A stretch of 64,000 bases of DNA from JBDTMT01 sp033764095 (GCA_033764095.1 JANRJF010000458.1:1-64000); one strand, 5' to 3'; numbered from the stretch's first letter, positions 32,300 through 40,796 are shown. Made by a program: numbers and translations. Notes: generated from the letters alone by a model not told the origin.

Positions 32300-32309
32300 G
32301 CTCCTTCAC

Positions 32310-32380
32310 AGGAGGCGCGGAGTCACGGAGTGTTCGGACAAGAGGCCCACAACGAACCTGCGTGTCTCCGCGTCTCCGTC
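32310..32380. repeat. Inverted-repeat element between convergent genes
   Basis: GGAGGCGCGGAGTCACGG (from 32311) is largely complementary to the TGTCTCCGCGTCTCC stretch ending near 32378, around a loop of about 33 bases. This GGAGNCGCGGAGNCACGG pattern resembles a dispersed bacterial intergenic repeat. It lies between a plus gene ending at 32299 and a minus gene ending at 32391 and may terminate both. Confidence 0.55.
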
Positions 32381-32390
32381 TGAAGGGCTT

Positions 32391-33131
32391 CTACGGCGCG
32401 CCGGCCGCCGCGCGCACGGTGGGATGCGGATCGTCGCGCAGACGCTGGAGTACGGCCGGATTCCTGAGGCTCGGGTCCTGCTGCATCCGCTCGACGACGT
32501 AGAGGCGCACCCACCAGGTTTCGTGGCGCGCCAGCCGTTCGAGGTCGGCGCTGCTGCGCGTACCGGTCAATAGCGCGCGGCGCGCCTCGGCATCGGTGAC
32601 GTAGGTGTCGGCGAGCAGCGCGAGTCCGAGCTCGGGCGCGGTGTCCAGCATGTAGGCGATCAGCACGGTCGGCTCAGCGCCGCCGCCGCGCAACACGGCG
32701 GCGAACGCGGTGAAGTCCGGCGGTTCAGCGGCGGAGCCGCCGTCGAGCTGGTCGAACAGGTTGCGCAGCTCGCGCTGCAGCGCCGCATCGGGGGTGGCGA
32801 GGTAGGGGACGACGGCCCGCAACTGTTGTTGCGGGGTGATGTGCAGCCGGTCGACGATCACCGCCGGCGCCATGCCGGCGCGCACGTCGGTGGCGCGCAT
32901 GGAGAAGTAGAGCAGCTGCGGCACCAGCAGGCTGAAGTCGTCGCCACCCTTCGCCTTGAGGAGAATCAGCGGGCCGTTCAGCGCCGCTTCGCTGGTCGCC
33001 GTGGCGACGCGAGCGATCGCCTGCTGCATCGCCGCATCGGGGGTGACGGTGTCCAGGGCCGCGGCGCGGCGTTCGCCGGCGACCAGCGCCGCGCACAGCG
33101 CCAGACCGATGAGCCGCGGCCGGGGCCGCAC
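32391..33131 (-). CDS. Exported HEAT-like repeat protein, function unknown
   Basis: 246 residues. GTG start three bases after the stop of the upstream gene (TGATCGTG), implying translational coupling; a signal peptide (RLIGLALCAALVAGERRAAA) follows immediately. The C-terminal third has HEAT/armadillo-like helices (LARHETWWVRLYVVERM…NPAVLQRLRDDPHPTVRAAA). The middle (LLKAKGGDDFSLLVPQLLYFSM) is helical with no family I recognise. It probably acts outside the cytoplasm with the secreted hydrolase-like protein encoded just upstream. Confidence 0.6.
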   Translation of the reverse strand: MRPRPRLIGLALCAALVAGERRAAALDTVTPDAAMQQAIARVATATSEAALNGPLILLKAKGGDDFSLLVPQLLYFSMRATDVRAGMAPAVIVDRLHITPQQQLRAVVPYLATPDAALQRELRNLFDQLDGGSAAEPPDFTAFAAVLRGGGAEPTVLIAYMLDTAPELGLALLADTYVTDAEARRALLTGTRSSADLERLARHETWWVRLYVVERMQQDPSLRNPAVLQRLRDDPHPTVRAAAGAP

Positions 33132-33133
33132 GA

Positions 33134-35323
33134 TCAGCGCGGCACCCGCAGCAGCAGTGGATCGAGCACGCCGCTGCGCACGTTGGCGTGATCGTCGATG
33201 CTGGTGTGGACCAGCCCGCCGCCCCACGACTGGTTGTTCACGTTCACGTCGACCTCGGCGCCGCCGGTGGTGATCGAGTTGCCCTTAATCAGGAAGTCGC
33301 CGCGCTGGTAGTAGTTGACGTGGTAGGCGCTGCCGAGCGGCCGCCGCCGTTCCGAGTCGAGGTCGATGTCGGAGTCGTTCTCGATGCCGTCGATGTAGGC
33401 GGAGTACGGCATGGTGAAGGTGCCGATGCTGGCGCGGTTGATGTCGAGGCGCTCGGACAGGTCGTAGGTCGAGCCGCCGCCGTGGCTGTAGCCGAAGATC
33501 GAGACGATGCCGATGCCGCGCTGCTGCACGGCGCGCACCACCTCGTCGTAAGCCGCGCCGGCGCCGCTGCTGCTGACATTGTCCTCGTCGTACATGTGGA
33601 CGTCGTAGCCTTGCGTGTAGAGCGTCTTGGCGATGTTGAACACGCCGTGGTTCGAGTCCGGCGGGTCGCTCGGGCCCTGCCCCTCGCCGCCGAGCGCGAT
33701 GATGACGCTGGTGAACGGGTAGAAGTGGATGGTGTCGTTGGCCAGTGTCGCACCGCCGCCGGCCGGACGCGCGCGCAGCTCGAGATCGGCGGCACCGCCG
33801 TTGGGGCTCTCGATCCACACCGTGCGCGTGCCGCTGCCGTCGAAGGTCAGCACCTGCTCGGTGCCGGTGGTGAGGATCGCGGTCCCCTTCCCGTCGGCGC
33901 TCCAGACCTTGATGTTGGCATTGCCGCGCACCAGCACGTACTCGAAGCCGAGCGGCGCGGTGGCCGGGCTGACCGCCAGCGTCACCTCGATCAGGTCGTT
34001 CTCGCCGCCGACCGTGCCGGTGTCGTCGCGGTCCACCGTGCCGTTGCCGTTGTCGTCATCGCCGTTGGCGCGGATCCCGGCGCCCGGGCTCTCCTCGCTG
34101 CCGTCGGGGACGGCGAGACGCTGGAACGGCGAGCCGTAGCTCTCCGAGCGCTGGCGATAGGCGGTCATCTGGATGCTGAACGACGGCGGCGTCGCCGTTG
34201 CGGTCGGCGTCGGCGTGGTCGTCTGCGTGGCGGTGAGGGTAGGAGTCGCCGTCAGCGTCGCGGTGTGCGTCGCCGTGTCGGCGGCGGTGGCGGTCGCGGT
34301 CGGCGTTTCGGTCGGTGTGTCCGTCGGCGTGGCGGTGGCGGTTGGGATCGCCGTCTCGGTGTCGGTCGCGGTGGGACTGGGGAGCGGCGTGTCGGTGTCG
34401 GTCGGGGTGCTGCTGGCCGTCGGGGTGGCGGTCGGTGTCGCGCTCGCCGTCGCACTGGGGGTCGCGGTCGGCGTGTCCGGCGCGGTCGGCAGCGGCGTGT
34501 GCGTCGGCGACGGCGTCGGGGTCGGCGTCGGGGTCGGCGGTGCGGGGTTGTAGACCGCGTCGAAGAGGACGTCGGCGGCGAGGTCGGCTGCGGCCGCGAC
34601 GCATGCCTGCTCGCCAGCGACCTCGGCGGCGCAGCTGTCGAGCGCGGCGAGCCCGGACGCATCGCACGCCGCGATGGCCGTCTGCGCGCGCGCCAGGGCG
34701 GCGGCGACCTTGTCCAGCTGGTCGGCGGTCTGGCAGTCGACGCCGATCGGCGCGCGATCCTCGCCGAGCTGGCATTTCTGCTGATCCTTCACCCGCGCGA
34801 TCAGGTAGCGGCGCAGCGCGTTGCCAATGTCGCGCTGGCAGCGCGCCGCCTCGGTGCTCGCCGGCAGCGCCGGCGCGCCGAGGATCTCGCTCAGCGCGGT
34901 GCCGGTGTGGGCCTCGGCCAGGCAGGCCATGCACTCGGCCACGCCGGCGTAGTCGTTGATGACGACGCTGCCGCACGGCGTCGGGCAGACCAGATAGCCG
35001 TTGTCGGACGGGACGCTGTCGCGGCAGCCGCGCTGCGTCAGGCGAGCCAGGATGTCGCGCGCGTGCGCGACCTTCGCGCCGAGCCCGCTCGGGTCGTTGC
35101 AGTCCGCGGCCGGCGTGCCCGCCAGGCGCGCGTCGTGGCACTTGAGGCTGGCCTTGAGGATCGCGTCGGAGAGTCGCCGCACACCGCCGCCGATGCTCTT
35201 GCGGCACTTGATGCTCTCCTTGGAGAGCGCGTTCGCCGGCAGTGGAGCGGCGAGTACAGACGACGCCGCGACCAGTACCAACACCGCGCGGCTCAGCCGC
35301 CCCCAGGTCGACCTTGCGCTCAC
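33134..35323 (-). CDS. Large secreted protein: Cys-rich N-domain, Thr-Pro linker, lipase-like C-domain
   Basis: 729 residues. GTG start with a GGGGGG run just upstream and a signal peptide (RAVLVLVAASSVLAAPLPANA). Residues about 25-260 are helical and rich in regularly spaced Cys (CRK, CHD, CPTPCG, CMACLAE). About 265-385 is a Thr-Pro-Ala low-complexity linker. The C-terminal part has a β-sandwich (VRGNANIKVWSADGKG) and an α/β-hydrolase-like domain with GYSHGGG (GxSxG nucleophile elbow, about residue 610). Partners Asp/His cannot be fixed by eye. Likely an extracellular esterase-like enzyme; coupled to the following HEAT-like gene. An in-frame ATG 48 bases upstream is an alternative start. 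Confidence 0.68.
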   Translation of the reverse strand: MSARSTWGRLSRAVLVLVAASSVLAAPLPANALSKESIKCRKSIGGGVRRLSDAILKASLKCHDARLAGTPAADCNDPSGLGAKVAHARDILARLTQRGCRDSVPSDNGYLVCPTPCGSVVINDYAGVAECMACLAEAHTGTALSEILGAPALPASTEAARCQRDIGNALRRYLIARVKDQQKCQLGEDRAPIGVDCQTADQLDKVAAALARAQTAIAACDASGLAALDSCAAEVAGEQACVAAAADLAADVLFDAVYNPAPPTPTPTPTPSPTHTPLPTAPDTPTATPSATASATPTATPTASSTPTDTDTPLPSPTATDTETAIPTATATPTDTPTETPTATATAADTATHTATLTATPTLTATQTTTPTPTATATPPSFSIQMTAYRQRSESYGSPFQRLAVPDGSEESPGAGIRANGDDDNGNGTVDRDDTGTVGGENDLIEVTLAVSPATAPLGFEYVLVRGNANIKVWSADGKGTAILTTGTEQVLTFDGSGTRTVWIESPNGGAADLELRARPAGGGATLANDTIHFYPFTSVIIALGGEGQGPSDPPDSNHGVFNIAKTLYTQGYDVHMYDEDNVSSSGAGAAYDEVVRAVQQRGIGIVSIFGYSHGGGSTYDLSERLDINRASIGTFTMPYSAYIDGIENDSDIDLDSERRRPLGSAYHVNYYQRGDFLIKGNSITTGGAEVDVNVNNQSWGGGLVHTSIDDHANVRSGVLDPLLLRVPR

Positions 35324-35382
35324 GTTCCCCCCGGTCGCGGACCGTACTAGACATGGGCGACCGCTGTCCAAGAGTTTCTGCG

Positions 35383-36177
35383 ATGACCATGACCTTCCGA
35401 CAGATGATGACCCTTGAGCCGCATGGGCCGGACACCTACGTGGCGAGCGGGCCGCAGTATCCCTGGGGCGGGCTGTACGGCGGCCAGATCATCGCCCAGG
35501 CGCTGCGCGCCGCGACCCTGACCGTCGACGCGCCGTTCCAGTTGCACTCCTTACACGCCTACTTCATCCGCCTCGGCGACGCCGCCGAGCCGATCCGCCT
35601 GGAGGTCGATCGCATCCGCAACGGCCGCAGCTTCCTCACCCGGCGCGTCGTCGCGCGCCAGGCGGTCGGTGCCATCCTCACCCTGGCCGCCTCCTTCCAG
35701 GTGCCGGAGCACGGCGCCGACGTGCAGATCGAGCAGATGCCGGCGGTGGCGCCGGCCGATGCGCTGCGCTCGGATGGGTGGAGCCCGCTGATCGAGCGCC
35801 GCCTGCTGCGCGAGGACATCGGCCCGGGTCGGGTCGGGGCATGGATGCGGCTCGCCGAGCCGCTCGGCGACGATCCGGTGCTCAACGCCTGCGCGCTCGC
35901 CTACCTGTCGGACGACCTGCCGAGCGACGCGGTGGTCGCCGCGCACCCCGACCGACCGCCGCGCGGCACGCTGGAGCGGCGCTTCTGGAACGCCAGCCTC
36001 GACCACGCCATCTGGTTCCACCGCCCGCTGCGCGCCGACGCGTGGCATCTGCACGACGTCACCTGTCGTGCCCTGTTCAGCAGCCGCGGCCTGTCGACCG
36101 GCAGCGTCTTCGACCACACCGGCCGCCAGGTGGCGACGCTGTCGCAGGAGGTCCTGATCCGCCCGGTGCGCGCCTGA
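35383..36177 (+). CDS. Acyl-CoA thioesterase, TesB-like double hotdog
   Basis: Hydrolyses acyl-CoA thioesters. 264 residues, the usual length for two fused hotdog domains. The first domain has GGLYGGQIIAQALRAA and the HSLHAYFIRLGD strand; the second has LDHAIWFHRPLRADAWHLHDV with the typical aspartate/serine environment and GSVFDHTGRQVATLSQEVLIR. Start chosen at the ATG of MTMTFRQMM; an upstream ATG at 35353 is possible. No fatty-acid genes are adjacent. Its stop codon lies inside the shared terminator stem. Confidence 0.88.
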   Translation: MTMTFRQMMTLEPHGPDTYVASGPQYPWGGLYGGQIIAQALRAATLTVDAPFQLHSLHAYFIRLGDAAEPIRLEVDRIRNGRSFLTRRVVARQAVGAILTLAASFQVPEHGADVQIEQMPAVAPADALRSDGWSPLIERRLLREDIGPGRVGAWMRLAEPLGDDPVLNACALAYLSDDLPSDAVVAAHPDRPPRGTLERRFWNASLDHAIWFHRPLRADAWHLHDVTCRALFSSRGLSTGSVFDHTGRQVATLSQEVLIRPVRA

Positions 36178-36200
36178 GCGGCGCGCGCGCTCAGGCGCGC
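36168..36200. terminator. Terminator stem containing both convergent stop codons
   Basis: GCGCGCCTGAGCG (36168-36180) pairs perfectly with 36188-36200 around a seven-base loop. The TGA of the thioesterase gene (36175-36177) and the stop of the HxlR gene (36191-36193, reverse) both lie in the stem, so the genes are separated by only 13 bases. Confidence 0.65.
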
Positions 36201-36643
36201 GGCAACGCGCCGGCGGGAGCGACGTCGCGCGGACCGACCGGCTCGCGGCAGTGATCGCAGACCAGCGTCGGCTGCATGGCGTGGCCGCACTGCCTGTGCA
36301 GCAAGGTCAGCGGCGGGCCGGCGTCATCGACCATCCAGCGATCGCCCCAGCGCAGCAACGAGACGATGACCGGGTGCAGGTCGCGCCCCTTCTCGGTCAG
36401 CCGATACTCGTAGCGCGCCGGCTTCTCCTGGTAGCGCACCTTCTCCAGGATTCCGGCGTCGACCAGCTTGCGCAGCCGGTCGGCGAGCAGATGGCGGGTG
36501 ACGCCGAGCTGGCGCTGGAAGTCCTCGAAGCGCCGTGTGCGCAGGAAGGCGTCGCGCAGCACCAGCAGCGTCCAGCGGTCGCCGATCACCGACAGGGTCC
36601 GCGCGACCGAGCACTGCATGCCCCTGATCTCGTCCCAACGCAC
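36191..36643 (-). CDS. HxlR-family transcriptional regulator
   Basis: 150 residues. The HxlR winged helix begins MQCSVARTLSVIGDRWTLLVLRD and continues RRFEDFQRQLGVTRHLLADRLRKLVDAGIL…YEYRLTEKGRDLHPVI. C-terminal CDHCREP is an extra CxxC-like element that might bind metal or sense redox. It is divergent from the molybdopterin oxidoreductase across an 81-base region with repeated half-sites, so it is the probable regulator of that gene. Confidence 0.9.
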   Translation of the reverse strand: MRWDEIRGMQCSVARTLSVIGDRWTLLVLRDAFLRTRRFEDFQRQLGVTRHLLADRLRKLVDAGILEKVRYQEKPARYEYRLTEKGRDLHPVIVSLLRWGDRWMVDDAGPPLTLLHRQCGHAMQPTLVCDHCREPVGPRDVAPAGALPRA

Positions 36644-36680
36644 GCCCCTTCCCTACACGATTCACTTGCGTTCTGAAAGA

Positions 36681-36710
36681 GAACTAACTAGTTCCAATTC
36701 GGAACTAACT
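36681..36710. promoter_or_regulatory. Likely HxlR operator
   Basis: GAACTAACT occurs twice (36681-36689 and 36702-36710) with 21 bases between starts, two helical turns. The first copy is part of GAACTAACTAGTTC, an imperfect inverted repeat. The element lies between the divergent HxlR and molybdoenzyme genes, just before the GGAGGA ribosome-binding site. Confidence 0.6.
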
Positions 36711-36724
36711 CACGGAGGACCGCC

Positions 36725-39073
36725 ATGCCGAGCCGAGCCGTCGATCCGTCGATCTCCGCCACGCCGCTCCCCACCGACGCCGAGAACCTCGCCACCGTCT
36801 GCGTCCTGTGCAGCCACAACTGCGGCCTGCGCGTCGACGTCGCCGACAACCGCATCGTCAACGTGCGCGCCGACCACGCGAGCCCGATCACGCACGGCTA
36901 CGTCTGCAACAAGGGCTTCTCGATCGCCCACTACGTCGAGCACGCGCAACGCGTCGAGCATCCGCTCAAGCGCCGGCCGGACGGGACGTTCGAGCGCATC
37001 GGCTGGGAGCAGGCGATCGGCGAGATTGCCGCACGGCTGGGCGACATCCGCGCCGCGCACTCGCCGCGCGCGATCGGCCTGGTCGGCATCGGCGGGCAGG
37101 CCAACCACATGGACGCGCCGTATGGCCTCACCTTCCTCTCGGCGCTCGGCTCGAAGCGCTGGTTCAACGCCTTCGCGCAGGAGAAGACGCAGCACTTCCT
37201 GGTCGACCAGTGGATGTTCGACGCGCCGCCGTCGACCTTCTTCCACCCCGACATCGCCGCGACGCGCTTCCTGCTGATGCTCGGCACCAACCCGAAGATC
37301 TCCAACCGCGGCCACAACGCCACCGAGACCTTCAAGGCATTCGCCGCCAATCCGGACCAGACGCTGGTGGTGCTCGATCCGCGCGAGACCGAGACGACGC
37401 GCACCGCCGACCGCCACCTGCGCATCAAGCCGGGCTCCGACGCCTACGTGCTGCTCGGCATGGCGGCGGCGATCGTGTCGAGCGAGGGCCTGGTGAACGC
37501 GCAGTTCGTCGAGCAGCAGACGGTCGGCTTCGAGGCGCTGCGCCGCGCGCTCGCCGAGGTGGACATCGACGAGATGGCGCGCCGCGCCGGCATCGCGCCC
37601 GCCGAGTTGCTCACCCTGGCGCGCGAGTTCGCGCAGGCCGACTCGGCGGCGATCATGTTCGACCTCGCCATCGAGCACAATCTGTTCTCGACGCTCACCT
37701 CGTACCTCATCCACGTGCTCTCGGTGCTGACCGGCAACGCCGGCCGGCGCGGCGGCAACATCTTCATGGAGGCGCTGACGCCGCCCGAGCACAGCCCGAA
37801 GCGCCACGCCGAGCCGGAGCGCGCGCTGGCCTCCGGCATTCCCGCCATCAGCGCGATGGGCGGCTTCGGCATGTTCTCGCCGACGCTGGTGCCGGAGGAG
37901 ATTCTGCTCGACCACCCGCAGCGCCTGCGCGCGCTGATCGTCGAGGGTGCCAATCCACTGCTGTCCTTCTCCGATACCCAGCGCTGGCTGGAGGCGCGCG
38001 AGCAGCTCGACCTGCTGGTCGTCATCGAGCCGGCGATGACCGAGACCGCGCAGATCGCCGACTACGTGCTGCCGACGCCGGTCGGCTATGAGAAGTGGGA
38101 GATCGCCGGGTTCCCGAAGGGCTATCCGGAGGTCTACACGCAGCTGCGGCCGCCGGTCGTCGCCGGTCCGCCGCACGCGCTGCCCGAGCCGGAGATCTAC
38201 GTCCGCCTCGCCGAGGCGATGCAGCTCATCCCACCGGTGCCCGAATCGCTCATCGCCCTGGCGCCGCACGCGCTCGAGCCCGACGGCGCCGCCGCCTACA
38301 TGGCGGAGGCGATGACCGCGGCCGCCGGCAGCCAGGCCAACCTGCTGTTCTGGAGTTATCGCGCGCTCGGCCCGCACCTGCCGTCGCCGGCGGTCACCGC
38401 GGTCTGGGCGCAGGTGCACGCCAACGCCTTCGTCCGCTTCGACACGCTGATCCGGACGCTCGGCGAGGAGTGGCGCGAGCGCGGACCGTTCGCGGTGGCG
38501 CACGAGATATTTCGGCGCATTCTCGCCCATCCCGAAGGGGTCGAGATCGGGCGCGTCGATCCGGCGCGCGGCCTCGCCGACACCATCGGCTTCGACGACA
38601 AGAAGATCCGCCTGGCGCCGCCGCCGATGCTCGACGAGATCGGTCGCGCCGCGCGCACCGACCGGCCGACCGATCCCGACTTCCCGCTGGTGCTCGCCGC
38701 CGGGCTGCGCACGCAGTGGACCGCCAACACGATCCAACGCGATCCGGCCTGGCGGAAGGGACGCGGCCCGCACTGCGCGCTCAACCTGAGTCCGCAGGAC
38801 GCGACGGCGCTCGGCATCAGCGCCGGCGAGCAGGTCCGCCTGGTGACGCGCCGCGGCGCCCTGGAGCTGCCGGCGGCGATCGACAAGCGCCTGCAGCCCG
38901 GCCACGTCTGGGTGCCGAACGGGTTCGGCACGCGTTATCCGAGCCGCGACAGCGGCGCGCTCGAAGCCGCCGGCGTCAACCTCAACCTGCTCACCAGCAG
39001 CGACGAGCGCGATCCGTTCACCGGCTGCCCGCAACACAAGTACACCCTGTGCCGGGTGGAACGCTGCGGCTGA
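36725..39073 (+). CDS. Molybdopterin-dependent oxidoreductase with N-terminal 4Fe-4S site
   Basis: 782 residues, cytoplasmic (no Tat signal). The cluster motif CVLCSHNCGL…GYVCNKG is at about 27-62. The molybdopterin-binding domains follow (GLVGIGGQANHMDAPYGL, MLGTNPKISNRGHNA, LVVLDPRETETTRTADRHL), ending with a C-terminal β-barrel (VRLVTRRGALELPA, WVPNGFG). It is in the DMSO reductase/formate dehydrogenase superfamily; I see no clear Cys or Sec metal ligand in the usual position (around QEKTQHFLVDQW), so the substrate is uncertain. Starts with GGAGGA. Divergent from its likely HxlR regulator; followed by an isomerase and an SDR. Confidence 0.85.
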   Translation: MPSRAVDPSISATPLPTDAENLATVCVLCSHNCGLRVDVADNRIVNVRADHASPITHGYVCNKGFSIAHYVEHAQRVEHPLKRRPDGTFERIGWEQAIGEIAARLGDIRAAHSPRAIGLVGIGGQANHMDAPYGLTFLSALGSKRWFNAFAQEKTQHFLVDQWMFDAPPSTFFHPDIAATRFLLMLGTNPKISNRGHNATETFKAFAANPDQTLVVLDPRETETTRTADRHLRIKPGSDAYVLLGMAAAIVSSEGLVNAQFVEQQTVGFEALRRALAEVDIDEMARRAGIAPAELLTLAREFAQADSAAIMFDLAIEHNLFSTLTSYLIHVLSVLTGNAGRRGGNIFMEALTPPEHSPKRHAEPERALASGIPAISAMGGFGMFSPTLVPEEILLDHPQRLRALIVEGANPLLSFSDTQRWLEAREQLDLLVVIEPAMTETAQIADYVLPTPVGYEKWEIAGFPKGYPEVYTQLRPPVVAGPPHALPEPEIYVRLAEAMQLIPPVPESLIALAPHALEPDGAAAYMAEAMTAAAGSQANLLFWSYRALGPHLPSPAVTAVWAQVHANAFVRFDTLIRTLGEEWRERGPFAVAHEIFRRILAHPEGVEIGRVDPARGLADTIGFDDKKIRLAPPPMLDEIGRAARTDRPTDPDFPLVLAAGLRTQWTANTIQRDPAWRKGRGPHCALNLSPQDATALGISAGEQVRLVTRRGALELPAAIDKRLQPGHVWVPNGFGTRYPSRDSGALEAAGVNLNLLTSSDERDPFTGCPQHKYTLCRVERCG

Positions 39074-39126
39074 GACAAGGGGGTTAGGGATTAGGGAACA
39101 GAGACCAGTTCCGACCTCAACTCAGT

Positions 39127-39160
39127 CCCCAACCCCCAACCCCATAGCCCCCCAACCCCC
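39127..39160 (-). other. G-quadruplex-forming C-run before a start codon
   Basis: The plus strand has five C runs (CCCC, CCCCC, CCCC, CCCCCC, CCCCC) separated by two to four bases; the minus strand is a canonical G4 motif. It sits 13 bases upstream of the next ATG. A matching G-rich stretch (GGGGG, GGG, GGG at 39079-39096) could pair with it as a hairpin. Confidence 0.6.
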
Positions 39161-39172
39161 AAGGGATCCCAC

Positions 39173-39754
39173 ATGCGACTCGAGTACTTCTTCGACTACG
39201 TCAGCCCGTTCGCCTACCTCGCCGACACGCAGCTGCCGGCGCTGCTCGAGCGCACCGGGGCGGAGATCGTCTACCGGCCGTTCTTCCTCGGCGGCGTCAT
39301 GCAGGCGTCGCAGAACTCGCCGCCGATCAACGTGCCGAACAAGGGGCGCTACATGTTCCGCGACCTCGAGCGCTGGTCGCGTCGCTACGGCGTGACGACC
39401 AACCCGAATCCGCACTTTCCGGTGAACACCCTGGCCGTGATGCGCGCCGCGGTGGCGGCGCTCGACGACCCGCGCTTCGCCGATTTCCATCGCGCCATGT
39501 TCCGCGCCGTCTGGGTCGACGGGCAGAACCTCGGCGACGCGGCGGTCCTGCGCGCCGCCATCGCCGCCGCCGGGCTCGACGCCGACGCGGTGCTGGCGCG
39601 CGCCGCCGACCCCGACGTGAAGGCGACGCTGCGCCACAACAGCGAGCAGGCGGTCGAGCGCGGCGCCTTCGGTGCGCCGACGTTTTTCGTCGGCGACGAG
39701 ATGTTCTGGGGCAACGACCGGCTCGAGTTCGTCGAGCAGGCGCTGCGCGGCTGA
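39173..39754 (+). CDS. 2-hydroxychromene-2-carboxylate isomerase-like (DsbA/GST-kappa) protein
   Basis: 193 residues. The motif FFDYVSPFAYLADTQLP near the N-terminus (thioredoxin fold with Ser-Pro in place of CxxC) and RGAFGAPTFFVGDEMFWGNDRL at the C-terminus are diagnostic for the HCCA isomerase/GST-kappa group. It uses glutathione to isomerise aromatic breakdown products or handles related thiol chemistry. No other aromatic-degradation genes are adjacent; the SDR follows after eight bases, so the two may act together. Confidence 0.86.
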   Translation: MRLEYFFDYVSPFAYLADTQLPALLERTGAEIVYRPFFLGGVMQASQNSPPINVPNKGRYMFRDLERWSRRYGVTTNPNPHFPVNTLAVMRAAVAALDDPRFADFHRAMFRAVWVDGQNLGDAAVLRAAIAAAGLDADAVLARAADPDVKATLRHNSEQAVERGAFGAPTFFVGDEMFWGNDRLEFVEQALRG

Positions 39755-39762
39755 GCAACCCG

Positions 39763-40491
39763 ATGAGTGCTCCGGGCGTCGCGCTGGTGGTCGGCGCCGG
39801 CGACGGGCTCGGCTCCGCCATCGCGCGGCGCTTCGCCCGCGCCGGCCATCACGTCTGTGTCGCGCGGCGCCACGCCGAGCCGCTCGCGCCGCTGTGCGGC
39901 ACCATCGCGGAGGCAGGCGGCAAGGCCAGCGCCTTCGGTGTCGACGCGCGGCAGGAGGACGCGGTCATCGCGCTGTTCGACCGCATCGAGTCGGAGATCG
40001 GGCCGATCGAGGTCGCGGTGCACAACATCGGCGCCAACGTCTGGTTTCCGATTCGCGAGACGACGGTGCGCAAGTACACCAAGGTGTGGGAGATGGCCTG
40101 CCTGTCCCTCTTCCTGGTCGGTCGCGAGGCCGCCCGCCGCATGGGGCCGCGCGGGCGCGGCACCATCCTCTTCACCGGCGCCACCGCCAGCCTGCGCGGG
40201 CGCGCCCAGCTGGCCGCCTTCGCCGGCGCCAAGCACGCGCTGCGCGCGCTGGCGCAGAGCATGGCGCGCGAGCTCGGCCCGGAGGGCATCCACGTCGTCC
40301 ACGTGGTCATCGACGGCCCGATCGACATGCCGTGGATCCGCCAGAACTTTCCCGACCTGGTCGCGCAACGCCCGGCCGACGGCCTGCTCAACCCCGACGA
40401 CATCGCCGAGACCTACTTCGCCCTGCACCAACAGGCGCGCAGCGCCTGGAGCTTCGAGATCGACCTGCGCCCCTGGGTCGAGCCCTGGTGA
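39763..40491 (+). CDS. Short-chain dehydrogenase/reductase lacking the catalytic Tyr
   Basis: 242 residues. Cofactor motif ALVVGAGDGLGSAIARRFA, then HNIGAN in place of NNAG, and LFTGATASLRG carries the Ser site. The expected YxxxK is FAGAK (AFAGAKHALRALAQSM), so Tyr is Phe. Such SDRs are often redox-inactive or use other chemistry. Eight bases downstream of the isomerase gene. Confidence 0.85.
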   Translation: MSAPGVALVVGAGDGLGSAIARRFARAGHHVCVARRHAEPLAPLCGTIAEAGGKASAFGVDARQEDAVIALFDRIESEIGPIEVAVHNIGANVWFPIRETTVRKYTKVWEMACLSLFLVGREAARRMGPRGRGTILFTGATASLRGRAQLAAFAGAKHALRALAQSMARELGPEGIHVVHVVIDGPIDMPWIRQNFPDLVAQRPADGLLNPDDIAETYFALHQQARSAWSFEIDLRPWVEPW

Positions 40492-40637
40492 GGCAGGGAC
40501 CCGGTCGGGCGATGCGACCGTCGAAGCCGGCGACCGGGCGTATGATCGCCCGACCGCGCTGGTCGTCGGCAGGATGATTCAGGTACGCGCGGACTCCTCC
40601 GACCGCGACGAGTCAGCGGATGGCGCTGCAGCGCGGC

Positions 40638-40793
40638 TCAGCTGTCGCCGCGGTCCTGCTGCTCGGTGATCGTGGGCCTGCGCTCAGCGTAGGGCTGGCC
40701 CGAATCCTCCGGCACGATGCTCGAAGCCTTCGTCGCCTTCGGGAGCGACGGGACATACGTCGCTTTGCCGCTGTCGTTGATCCTGAAGAGCAT
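40638..40793 (-). CDS. Small coupled ORF, 51 residues, function unknown
   Basis: ATG (40793) lies three bases after the stop of the metallophosphoesterase gene (TGACGGATG), with GGAGAGG about ten bases upstream, so it is positioned for coupled translation. The product begins MLFRINDSGKATYVPSLPKA and ends QQDRGDS: polar, no membrane segment, no recognised family. Codon use is less GC-biased (TAT, AAA, GAT present), as in the gene before it. It may be a small partner or immunity factor of that gene, or simply a chance frame. The rest of 40492-40637 shows nothing. Confidence 0.45.
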   Translation of the reverse strand: MLFRINDSGKATYVPSLPKATKASSIVPEDSGQPYAERRPTITEQQDRGDS

Positions 40794-40796
40794 CCG

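Noticed and set aside
34190..34545. Repetitive GTCGGCGT stretch, considered as a repeat array
   Set aside because: It encodes the Thr-Pro-Ala linker of the secreted lipase-like protein.
39079..39096. GGGTTAGGGATTAGGG, telomere-like sequence
   Set aside because: Three short runs in a bacterial intergenic region; a chance or dispersed repeat, not a telomere or origin.
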